Shown here piece after piece: positions 8,620 through 15,632 of a stretch of DNA of 48,579 nucleotides; position 1 is the first letter of the stretch; each line of letters begins with the position of its first letter. Made by a program: the position numbers and the translations under genes. Origin of the DNA: Planctomycetota bacterium (GTDB taxonomy: Bacteria > Planctomycetota > Phycisphaerae > Sedimentisphaerales > Anaerohalosphaeraceae); the NCBI GenBank assembly GCA_019456225.1, contig VRUI01000033.1, forward strand, positions 1 to 48,579. Direction: 5' to 3'. The notes beneath the pieces were generated by a model. The model was given only the letters and a program-made list of their open reading frames with translations, had not been told where the DNA came from and did no database searches.

Positions 8620-10002
8620 ATGAAGATTGTTTTTGAAAAATTGGATATTGATGTTTTGCTTGCTTCGGTTAGTGAGGTTTTTGCGCGGCTTGAGCTTGCT
8701 TCTATTCTTGGGGGTAATGATGGGGTTTGCGAAGGTAACCGGTTTAGTGTGTGGGCTGGTGAGCCGCTGGAGGTTTTTGAGGTTTGCGCTAATGATGAGG
8801 ATGTGTTTGGAAAATTGAAGGTTGCTCTTGAGAAATATTCGGTTGATACTTGCCGGTGCGGTTTGCCTGAAGGGATGTTTTGCTGCGGTTGGATCGGGTA
8901 TTTCAGCTATGATCTTGGGCGGTGTATCGAGAAGGTGCCGGTGACGGCTGTTGACGATCTTGGGCTGCCTTTGGTTCGGCTTTGCTTTTATGACGCGGCT
9001 GTTTGTTATGACCATGCGGAGAAGGTTTGGTATGCTGTAGCGATTGATGACGACGGCGATGGCGAGGGGAAGATTTCCCGGCTTTGCGGATTGCTTGAGG
9101 AGGCAAAGAATACTACCGTTGATGATGTCGACGCCGGGGATCTGCATGGGGTTGATGTTTCGGATATCCGGTGCAATGTGAGCAGGGAGTATTATATGGA
9201 GGCACTGGCGAAAACTCGCGAGTATATTTATGACGGGGAGGTTTATCAGATCAATTTTTCGCAGCGGTTTGATTGCGATTTCGATGCGGATGCTATCAAA
9301 CTTTATCACTGGCAGAATGAATATAACCCGAGTCCATACGCAGCGTTTATCGCGGCGGGCGATCATGCTATCGTGAGTGCTTCGCCGGAAATGTATATTA
9401 CTATCGTCGGAGACAGGATATCGACCAAGCCGATCAAGGGGACGCGGCGGCGGTATGGCGGCGGTGAGGCTGACGACGCTATCAATGATGCTAATTTTGT
9501 TGAGCTTGTCGAGAGCGCCAAGGATCAGGCTGAGCTTAATATGATCATCGATCTGGAGCGGAACGATCTTACGCGGATCTGCAAATATGGGACGATAAAA
9601 GTCGTTCAGCCGCGGACCATCGAGGCATACCCGACGGTGTTTCACGCGGTGGCGACTGTTGAGGGGGTGCTTTGCGGGCTGTATGATTTTTGCGATATTT
9701 TGCGGGCGATGTTTCCGGGCGGTTCGATCACGGGGGCTCCGAAAATACGGTCGATGGAGATTATCGATGAGCTTGAGCCGACTCAGCGAAGCGTTTATAC
9801 GGGCAGTATCGGGTATATCGGCGTCGATGGGAATGTGTGCTTGAATATCGCGATACGAACGGTTATTATAAAAGGCGGCAAAGCGTATGTCCAGACCGGC
9901 GGCGGGATCGTTGCCGATTCTGTTGCTGAAGACGAATGGGAAGAGACCATTACTAAGGCTCGGGCGCTGCTTGCCGGGATAGCCGCAGTTCAGGGCGGTT
10001 GA
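8620..10002 (+). CDS. pabB: Aminodeoxychorismate synthase component I (PabB)
   Basis: Chorismate-utilising enzyme of 460 aa that makes 4-amino-4-deoxychorismate for p-aminobenzoate and folate. The C-terminal core carries PIKGT with Lys273, which in PabB replaces the Ala of anthranilate synthase TrpE and forms the covalent intermediate. It also has VESAKDQAELNMIIDLERND, FPGGSITGAPKIRSMEIIDE and TGGGIVADS, all family motifs. The next gene is a class IV aminotransferase-fold lyase, which fits PabB plus PabC. The glutamine amidotransferase PabA is not in the window. The start has a GGA about 5 nt upstream, immediately after a palindromic repeat. Confidence 0.92.
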   Translation: MKIVFEKLDIDVLLASVSEVFARLELASILGGNDGVCEGNRFSVWAGEPLEVFEVCANDEDVFGKLKVALEKYSVDTCRCGLPEGMFCCGWIGYFSYDLGRCIEKVPVTAVDDLGLPLVRLCFYDAAVCYDHAEKVWYAVAIDDDGDGEGKISRLCGLLEEAKNTTVDDVDAGDLHGVDVSDIRCNVSREYYMEALAKTREYIYDGEVYQINFSQRFDCDFDADAIKLYHWQNEYNPSPYAAFIAAGDHAIVSASPEMYITIVGDRISTKPIKGTRRRYGGGEADDAINDANFVELVESAKDQAELNMIIDLERNDLTRICKYGTIKVVQPRTIEAYPTVFHAVATVEGVLCGLYDFCDILRAMFPGGSITGAPKIRSMEIIDELEPTQRSVYTGSIGYIGVDGNVCLNIAIRTVIIKGGKAYVQTGGGIVADSVAEDEWEETITKARALLAGIAAVQGG

Positions 10003-10060
10003 TTTTTATCCGCAGATTTCGCGGATTACGCGGATAAAAAAACAAAAATAAAAGAAAAAG

Positions 10061-10110
10061 CCGCCTTCGTCGGGGCTATTTTATTTGTTGGCTGGAAGCC
10101 AACAGTACGG
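10061..10110. repeat. Palindromic repeat between pabB and pabC
   Basis: CCGCCTTCGTCGGGG then GTTGGCTGGAAGCCAAC and AGTACGG. The terminal ACGGAAG lies 10-16 nt before the pabC start and is the only Shine-Dalgarno-like sequence there. Confidence 0.75.
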
Positions 10111-10121
10111 AAGATTGATTT

Positions 10122-10958
10122 ATGGGTAAGGTATTTTTGAATGATTCGGTTGTTGAGGCCGGAGATGCCAGGGTTGCTGCCGATGATAGCGGGTTTCTTT
10201 ATGGTATGGGTCTGTTCGAGACTATGCGGGCGGCCAGCGGTGCGGTGTTTCGGGTTGACGACCACCTGGAACGGCTGTTTGCAAGCTGCGAAAAGCTTGA
10301 TGTAAAGAACAGCTATACGAAAGAATATGTTAAGGAAGCTATCGCAAAGCTGCTGGCAGCTGGCGAGCTTGTCGATGCGAGGGTAAGGCTTACTCTTACG
10401 AGCGGGTCGGTCACGGACGAAGAAGGTGCGGGGACATTGCTTATTACGGCAGTGCCTCTTAATGCGTATTCCGATGAGTTCTACGAAAAAGGTATAGCGG
10501 TTACACTTTGCGATTATCGGCAGAACAGTTTCGATCCGCTTTGCGGGCATAAGACGACAAACTATTTTTCGCGGCTGATCGCCCTCAAAGAAGCACACAA
10601 GAAAAAGACCGTGGAAAGCCTGTGGTTTACAACGGATAATAAGCTTGCCGAGGGTTGTGTAAGTAACGTGTTTCTCGTAAAAGACGGGACTGTTTATACG
10701 CCCGCCCTTGACACGCCTGTTTTGCCGGGGATAGCGCGTAAGACTGTCGTGGAGATAACATCGAAAGAAAATATCCCGCTTAAAGAGAAACAGCTTTTCA
10801 TTAACGATCTGCTCGAAGCCGATGAGGTATTTATTACTAATTCTATTATGACAGTGATGCCTGTGGTTACCGTTGAGTCGCATGCTGTTGGTGATGGCAA
10901 GCCGGGGAAGATGACGAAGTATTTGCTCGGATGCTATAAGGATTTGCTTGGAGAGTAA
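10122..10958 (+). CDS. pabC: Class IV aminotransferase family, probable aminodeoxychorismate lyase (PabC)
   Basis: PLP enzyme of 278 aa in the fold of branched-chain aminotransferase, D-amino acid aminotransferase and aminodeoxychorismate lyase. Visible family motifs are DDSGFLYGMGLFETMR, the PLP-lysine segment GHKTTNYFSRLIA, LAEGCVSNVFLVKDG, TPVLPGIARKTVVE and EADEVFITNSIMTVMPV. Position 119 bp after pabB favours a lyase that releases p-aminobenzoate and pyruvate, but sequence alone does not exclude an amino acid aminotransferase. The spacer to pabB is filled by a dispersed palindrome, so co-transcription is likely but not shown. Confidence 0.85.
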   Translation: MGKVFLNDSVVEAGDARVAADDSGFLYGMGLFETMRAASGAVFRVDDHLERLFASCEKLDVKNSYTKEYVKEAIAKLLAAGELVDARVRLTLTSGSVTDEEGAGTLLITAVPLNAYSDEFYEKGIAVTLCDYRQNSFDPLCGHKTTNYFSRLIALKEAHKKKTVESLWFTTDNKLAEGCVSNVFLVKDGTVYTPALDTPVLPGIARKTVVEITSKENIPLKEKQLFINDLLEADEVFITNSIMTVMPVVTVESHAVGDGKPGKMTKYLLGCYKDLLGE

Positions 10959-10988
10959 TGGTTTGCTATTTTGCAACGGTTATTTTGC

Positions 10989-11015
10989 CACCCTTCGGCA
11001 AGCTCAGGGCAGGCT
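10989..11015. repeat. Dispersed short repeat
   Basis: CCCTTCGGCAAGCTCAGGGC followed by AGGCTCC, a common intergenic repeat type with a CCCT...AGGG palindromic core. A second palindrome, GTGGGCACGGCCCAC, follows at 11092-11106 and ends in CCTACCGGGAG, the ribosome site of the next gene. Confidence 0.6.
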
Positions 11016-11121
11016 CCAGACAACGAGGAAAAAAGAGTTAAAAGAGAAAAGAAAAGGAACTAAAAGAGTTAAAAACAAAAAGCGACAGCGTGGGCACGGC
11101 CCACCCTACCGGGAGTTTATT

Positions 11122-12234
11122 ATGAAGATTAAAGATTTGGGTAAGGTTGTTGATGGGATCGCTCCTTTGGGGCTTGCTTTGGATTGGGATAATGTTGGTT
11201 TGCTTATCGGCAGTGCAGAGGCTGAGGTTAAGAAGGTGCTCTTGACTATCGATGTTACCAGGGCCGTTGTCGGCGAGGCTAAGCGGCTTGGGTGCGATAC
11301 TATACTTAGTTATCATCCGGTCATCTGGGATGGGCTTAAGCGAATCACGGCCGAAGGTGAAACTTCGCATATCTACGATCTTGTTCGGTCGGGCATTAAC
11401 GTGTTTTCGTTTCATACGGCGTATGATATGGCGGCGGGCGGGGTTAATGATGAACTCGCCGCGATACTCGGGATAGTCGGCGGTGAGGCTATCGGGGATT
11501 TTGTCGACAGTCCTGAAGGGGTATATTATAAGATTGTGACTTTTGTTCCGGCGGGCAGTGTTAATAAGGTTGCCGATGCCATGTTTTCGGCTGGGGCGGG
11601 GTCTATTGGAAATTATTCGAGTTGTTCTTTTCGGTCGGATGGGGTTGGGACATTTTTGCCGCTTGAAGGAGCCAGGCCTGCTATCGGGAAAAAAGGGAAG
11701 CTTGAAACGGTTGACGAGATCAAGCTTGAGTCTATTGTTGCCGGCAGGAATATCGAAGCGGTTGTTGCGGCTTTGAAAAAAGCCCATCCTTATGAGAGGC
11801 CTGCTTATGATGTTTTTCGTCAGTATGAGATCGGCGGAAAGTTTGGGCTTGGGCGGATCGGAAAGCTTGCAAAGCCTGCGAAACTGGCTGATCTTGTCGC
11901 TAATATTAAAAAGGTTACCGGGGCGAAAGCTGTCGGGATGATCGGGCCTGAAAAGCGGATTGTTCGCAGGGCGGCTGTTTGCGCGGGGTCTTGCGGGAAG
12001 ATAATTAACACTATTATGGCCGGTGATTGCGATCTTTATCTCACCGGAGAGCTTAAACATCATCAGGCTTTGGCTGCCCAGGAGGCCGGATTGAGTTGTA
12101 TTTGCCTTTCGCATACGGTTTCTGAGCGGTTTGCGCTAAAAAAACTTGCAAAGTTGTTGAAAAAGTCGCTGAAAGATGTGACAATAGCGGTTAGTAAGAA
12201 GGATGCTGACCCGTTTCGTTGGGTGTATGTTTAG
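11122..12234 (+). CDS. Nif3-like dinuclear metal center protein (DUF34, GTP cyclohydrolase I type 2 family)
   Basis: A 370-aa member of the NIF3/YbgI family. Metal-binding motifs are visible: SYHPVIWDGLKRI and FSFHTAYD in the first half, TGELKHHQALAAQEAG and LSHTVSERFAL in the second. Between them sits the PII/CutA-like insert (about residues 130-235, including YYKIVTFVP and AHPYERPAYDVF) found in longer bacterial members. Biochemical role in this family is unsettled. Start: ATG 11122 has GGGAG 6 nt upstream. An upstream in-frame ATG at 10948 would translate spacer repeats and is rejected. Confidence 0.9.
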   Translation: MKIKDLGKVVDGIAPLGLALDWDNVGLLIGSAEAEVKKVLLTIDVTRAVVGEAKRLGCDTILSYHPVIWDGLKRITAEGETSHIYDLVRSGINVFSFHTAYDMAAGGVNDELAAILGIVGGEAIGDFVDSPEGVYYKIVTFVPAGSVNKVADAMFSAGAGSIGNYSSCSFRSDGVGTFLPLEGARPAIGKKGKLETVDEIKLESIVAGRNIEAVVAALKKAHPYERPAYDVFRQYEIGGKFGLGRIGKLAKPAKLADLVANIKKVTGAKAVGMIGPEKRIVRRAAVCAGSCGKIINTIMAGDCDLYLTGELKHHQALAAQEAGLSCICLSHTVSERFALKKLAKLLKKSLKDVTIAVSKKDADPFRWVYV

Positions 12235-12615
12235 AATTCGGATTCTTAATTAACCATGAAGACCGTGGAGCAGCATAGCCGCAACCAAAAGAACTTAACC
12301 GCGGATTTCGCGGATTACGCGGATTAAAAAACTAAAAACTTTGCCACAGAGAGCACAGAGGGCCACAGAGAAAAAAGAGAAAAAAAGATAGAAGTTTGTG
12401 TTGCGGGAGTTTTAATGTAACTTGTTATTAGATAAAGAATTGCGAAAGTTGTTATTGGAAATCGCGCATAAAAAACAAGAAGTTGAAAGATTGTAGTATG
12501 AAGATAAAGGCATGAAGGTCATGAAGAAAAGATAATTAATTAGGGAACGCCTTCGGCGATGCTTTTTTCTACCGTATTAGTAAATGATATATTTTGATGT
12601 TGTGAAAGTTTTTTT
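12235..12615. other. Intergenic spacer with stacked repeats
   Basis: No gene. Contains AACCGCGGATTTCGCGGATT (12299), GCCACAGAG repeats (12341-12370), the second copy of the 108-bp repeat (12391-12498), an ATGAAGGTCATGAAG string and a CGCCTTCGGCG palindrome. Confidence 0.7.
12391..12498 (+). repeat. 108-bp dispersed repeat, copy 2
   Basis: Ungapped match to 4921-5028. The conserved blocks include GGGAGTTTTAATGTAACTT and CGCGCATAAAAAACAAG. Confidence 0.85.
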
Positions 12616-13359
12616 ATGAGTATTGAACATAGTGATGAACAGATCGAGGATGTTATTGGTGAAGTTGTTGAGATCGATGCCGATAGTTTGGCTGCTGCTG
12701 CTCAGAGCGCGGGGATAAGCGAAGGAGATGCTGAAAAGTTTGAGAATCCGGAAGAGTTTGAAGAGTTGGAAGAGGCTGACGATGACGCCGAAGAGGTTGA
12801 GCTTGTTACCAGTATTTGCGGCGACGATGGTTTTGAGGTTACTGTTGAGTCGGTTGTTGAGGCTATTCTTTTTGCCAGCGATGAGCCTATCACTGTCAAC
12901 CGGCTTGTGAGTATTGTCGAGACCGGCTCGGTTAAGCAGATGCGCCAGTGCGTTAAGAATCTTAACGAAAAGTATCAGCAGAATAACCTTGTCTTTCGTA
13001 TCGAACGGATCGCCGGCGGGTACCAGATGATGACGCTGGACGCGTATAATCACTGGCTTCGTAAAATGATCCGTGTTCGTGCCGATAACAAACTTACACA
13101 GGCCGCGCTCGAGACGCTTGCGATAATCGCATACAAACAGCCGATCATGCGTGCGGACGTCGAAGGGATTCGCGGGGTTAGCTCGGGCGAGATGATCCGG
13201 AGCCTTATGTACAAAGGGCTTGTTCGGATCACGGGCAGAGCCGAAGTGCTCGGGAGGCCGATGCTGTACGGGACGACTAAGAAATTTCTTAATGTGTTCG
13301 GGCTTAACAGCCCCAAAGACCTTCCGAAACTCGATGAGCTTAAGAAGCGGCAGGAGTAG
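12616..13359 (+). CDS. scpB: Segregation and condensation protein B (ScpB)
   Basis: Subunit of the SMC-ScpAB condensin complex that compacts and separates chromosomes. The 247-aa protein has the two winged-helix domains of ScpB from about residue 74 (VESVVEAILFASDEPITV) to 235. The strongly conserved core is LETLAIIAYKQPIMRADVEGIRG, followed by GRPMLYGTTKKFLNVFGL. An acidic N-terminal extension of about 70 residues, rich in Glu and Asp, is unusual in length. Its usual partner scpA is not adjacent. The ribosome site is weak (GAAAG). A hairpin starts right after the stop codon and is interrupted by a MITE. Confidence 0.93.
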   Translation: MSIEHSDEQIEDVIGEVVEIDADSLAAAAQSAGISEGDAEKFENPEEFEELEEADDDAEEVELVTSICGDDGFEVTVESVVEAILFASDEPITVNRLVSIVETGSVKQMRQCVKNLNEKYQQNNLVFRIERIAGGYQMMTLDAYNHWLRKMIRVRADNKLTQAALETLAIIAYKQPIMRADVEGIRGVSSGEMIRSLMYKGLVRITGRAEVLGRPMLYGTTKKFLNVFGLNSPKDLPKLDELKKRQE

Positions 13360-13613
13360 CTCAAACTGGCCTTTGGTGTAACCATTCACAGTTTTTTTTG
13401 ACAGGATTACAGGATAAAAAAAAGATTATGAAAAGATCATAGCCTGTGTTTATACGGTTTATAATAAAATGGGATTTTGAATTTTGGTAAAGATAAGGTA
13501 GAAGTAAAACGAAAAGTTAAAAATTTATAATCATCCTGTTATCCTGTCAAAAAAGAGAGCTTAGAGTGATTAACAGGAAAACCCGTGAACGGTTACCCTT
13601 TGGTCAGTTTGAG
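13360..13613. terminator. Hairpin after scpB, split by a MITE in its loop
   Basis: CTCAAACTG at 13360-13368 and CAGTTTGAG at 13605-13613 are perfect inverted repeats starting one base after the scpB stop. Removing the MITE and one target copy restores CTCAAACTGGCC-TTT-GGTCAGTTTGAG, a 12-bp stem with a 3-nt loop. There is no T run after it, so terminator function is inferred. Confidence 0.6.
13378..13596. mobile_element. MITE-like element, short copy (219 bp)
   Basis: Ends are inverted repeats GTAACCATTCAC and its partner (reverse of GTAACCGTTCAC), with a second inverted pair inside (GACAGGATTACAGGAT and ATCCTGTTATCCTGTC). It is flanked by an exact 8-bp direct repeat CCTTTGGT at 13370-13377 and 13597-13604. 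It carries no ORF. The interior matches the 474-bp copy at 25935-26408 apart from two internal blocks missing here. Confidence 0.9.
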
Positions 13614-13652
13614 AATGTCTAATGATTATTGTATAATGTATAATGGAGGAAA

Positions 13653-13703
13653 CGGCCTTCGGCCGAGGCTTTTTTAATTTGTGGGCTTGAAGCCCACAGT
13701 ACG
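13653..13703. repeat. Palindromic repeat
   Basis: GGCCTTCGGCC then GTGGGCTTGAAGCCCAC and AGTACGG, the same family as 8528-8604 and 10061-10110. It ends 2 bases short of the stop codon of the small minus-strand ORF at 13705. Confidence 0.7.
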
Positions 13704-13704
13704 G

Positions 13705-13818
13705 TTAGAAGATTTTTTTTCTGAATCTTGATTTTGCCAGCCATGTCAGGTGAATACCGAGTACTGTGTATACCGTGGCGAATGTTAGTATTAGCATTGT
13801 TGTGTCGAATGGAGACAT
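13705..13818 (-). CDS. Possible 37-aa single-pass membrane peptide
   Basis: Starts MSPFDTTMLILTFATVYTVL, continues through one hydrophobic helix, and ends in a basic tail (AKSRFRKKIF). The helix and positive-inside tail look like a true small membrane protein. There is no well-spaced ribosome site (GGAAG is only 2 nt from the ATG). The upstream side abuts an IS1380 transposase remnant, so the gene may have lost its promoter. Family unknown. Confidence 0.35.
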   Translation of the reverse strand: MSPFDTTMLILTFATVYTVLGIHLTWLAKSRFRKKIF

Positions 13819-13822
13819 TCTT

Positions 13823-13936
13823 CCGGTCGGCCAGTTGACATTTCAGATGGCAGAGGTGTTGGTATCGAAGTCCCTGTTCTATGAAATCCTTGAAAAAATA
13901 AAACGTTTGAAACCAATACCAGTTGGATATGACTAA
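13823..13936 (+). pseudogene. IS1380-family transposase, C-terminal remnant
   Basis: An open stretch of about 37 codons ending at TAA. It reads PVGQLTFQMAEVLVSKSLFY and then EILEKIKRLKPIPVGYD. The TFQMAEV core followed by an (F)xxIL(E)xI(x)RL tail is the typical C-terminus of IS1380-family DDE transposases. No N-terminal part is present. The family call is from memory of the motif. Confidence 0.65.
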
Positions 13937-14141
13937 TGAGAAGAATTGCTAAAAAGTTGGATTTCAGACAGAGACACCAGGTGAGGTACGTCAAAGAAAC
14001 GATAATCAGTAGCCAAATTCGTGTTTTTGCTATTATTGTGGCTGAAATATTTTCAAAATGAAGCTGGAAACCTTGAATTGTTGAGAGTAATGTGATATTC
14101 TATTGGAAAAGAGGCTTAGAGGCGTAGCTGAGCTGAAATAT

Positions 14142-14165
14142 ATAAGGTTATATGGGAAATCTCAG
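14142..14165. repeat. 24-bp direct repeat, left copy (probable IS end)
   Basis: ATAAGGTTATATGGGAAATC followed by TCAG. It matches 19369-19392 with one difference (T/C), and a CTYAGAGG string precedes both. It lies about 205 bp downstream of the transposase remnant stop, where the right end of an IS1380-type element would be expected. Confidence 0.7.
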
Positions 14166-14181
14166 ATAAAGGAAGAAGCAA

Positions 14182-14547
14182 ATGTTCACGGTAGGCCAGA
14201 TATTGCGATTGAAGGATGGGGCCTATGAGGAGTACAAACGGCGCCATGATGAACTTTGGCCCGAGATGGTTCAGGCGATGAACTCACTGCGCATCAACAT
14301 GGCCATCTATCGTTACAAGGAGCTGCTATTCCTGTTTGCCACTGCCCCGCACGAGCAGGCCTGGAAGGATATGGAAAACCACCCCGTCACTCCTCGTTGG
14401 GATCAGTACATGTCGGACGTTCTCGAGCCGGTCGAAGGCGACAAGTATTACGTGGATCTTCCTTGTGCCTTTACGTTCGGCGATTTTGCCGCCTGTCAAG
14501 GAACTTCTCCAGACACAACTCAGCATAACGTTCGGGATATATCATGA
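14182..14547 (+). CDS. L-rhamnose mutarotase family protein (RhaM-like)
   Basis: A 121-aa protein of the RhaM family (DUF718), small dimeric ferredoxin-like enzymes that interconvert alpha and beta anomers of L-rhamnose. It shows GAYEEYKRRHDELWPEMVQAM near the N-terminus (the family YxxRH..iWPE motif) and RWDQYMSDVLEPV near the C-terminus. The central IYRYKELLFLFAT strand also fits. The start has AAGGAAG about 7 nt upstream. Its stop overlaps the start of the transporter gene as ATGA, so the two are probably translated together. No rhamnose isomerase, kinase or aldolase is in the window, so the sugar could be a related deoxy- or methyl-sugar. Confidence 0.85.
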   Translation: MFTVGQILRLKDGAYEEYKRRHDELWPEMVQAMNSLRINMAIYRYKELLFLFATAPHEQAWKDMENHPVTPRWDQYMSDVLEPVEGDKYYVDLPCAFTFGDFAACQGTSPDTTQHNVRDIS

Positions 14548-15593
14548 CTTTCATTTTGGGTCTTCTGTACAATACTCTCGGCGCTTTTTGCGCGGCAAGC
14601 TTTTACATTCCTTTCAAGAAGGTGCGAGGCTGGGCATGGGAAACGTACTGGAATGTGGCTAATACACTGGCCTATGCCGCTGCTCCGGTGATAGTCGCTC
14701 TTATCACTGTACCGGACCTTCTGACGGTGCTGCGCTCATCACCCCCGGACAGCATTGTTGCTTGTTGTATTTTCGGATTCTTATGGGGGATCGGCAATCT
14801 GTTGTGGGGTCTGTCGATACGTTATCTTGGCCTGTCCCTCGGTTATGCCCTTACGATGGGGTATTGCGCAGCCTTTGGCACTATTGTGCCGCCTATCTAT
14901 GACGGAACGTTTGGCGAAATGCTCGGCGAGACATCTGGCGTGGTTACTTTGGGCAGCGTAGTTGTATGTCTTGCGGGCATTGCCGTTTGTGGCTGGGCGG
15001 GCTCGGCCAAGGAACGCGAACTTTCACCGGAGCACAAGAAGGAAAGCATCAAAGAGTTCCATTTCAAGAAGGGAATGGTCGTGGCCCTGCTATGTGGAAT
15101 CATGAGTGCTTGCTTTCCGTTTGCGCTCGAGGCCGGCAAACCCATTGCTGAGAAAGCATTGGAGTCGGGCGCCAATCCTAACTTCGTGAACAATCCGGTT
15201 TGCTTGCTCGCGTTGGGTGGAGGAGCGATTTCCGGCTTCCTCTGGTGCGTGTTTCTTAACATCAAGAATCGAACGCTGGGAGACTATTGCAGAAGCCGCC
15301 AAACACCGCTTGTCTCGAACTATGTGTTATGTACATTGTCGGGTATCGTGGTGTACCTGGGCTTCATGTTCTATGGAATGTGTACTCCGAAAATGGGAAA
15401 ATATGATTTTGCCAGTTGGAGTATCTACATGGCTCTGATCATTGCCTTCAGCAATATATGGGGACTCCTGTTCCGCGAATGGAAGGGCTGCAGCAAACGC
15501 TCGCTGATGACTATCTTCCTGGGTATAATCATACTAATAATATCGGCTATCATGACCGGATTAGGAGCCTACCTTGCTATGGACGGCAAGTAA
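14544..15593 (+). CDS. L-rhamnose/proton symporter family transporter (RhaT-like)
   Basis: A 349-aa polytopic membrane protein with about ten hydrophobic segments, close to the length of RhaT. The segments FGFLWGIGNLLWGLSIRYLG and LGLSLGYALTMGYCAAFGTI and the C-terminal FSNIWGLLFREWKG are characteristic of the RhaT family. Substrate specificity cannot be read from sequence. It overlaps the mutarotase gene by 4 nt and is followed 39 nt later by the methyltransferase, which has its own AGGAG. The three form one probable transcription unit between IS remnants. Confidence 0.88.
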   Translation: MTFILGLLYNTLGAFCAASFYIPFKKVRGWAWETYWNVANTLAYAAAPVIVALITVPDLLTVLRSSPPDSIVACCIFGFLWGIGNLLWGLSIRYLGLSLGYALTMGYCAAFGTIVPPIYDGTFGEMLGETSGVVTLGSVVVCLAGIAVCGWAGSAKERELSPEHKKESIKEFHFKKGMVVALLCGIMSACFPFALEAGKPIAEKALESGANPNFVNNPVCLLALGGGAISGFLWCVFLNIKNRTLGDYCRSRQTPLVSNYVLCTLSGIVVYLGFMFYGMCTPKMGKYDFASWSIYMALIIAFSNIWGLLFREWKGCSKRSLMTIFLGIIILIISAIMTGLGAYLAMDGK

Positions 15594-15632
15594 TGGGTAA
15601 GATGGTACGGTGGCCATTTCAGGAGAAATATA

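Noticed and set aside
10948-11121. N-terminal extension of the Nif3-like protein by 58 residues
   Set aside because: It translates dispersed repeats of the spacer. ATG 11122 has a good GGGAG and begins the conserved domain.
13791-13994. 67-aa minus-strand ORF
   Set aside because: It runs antisense through the IS1380 remnant and has no family resemblance or ribosome site.
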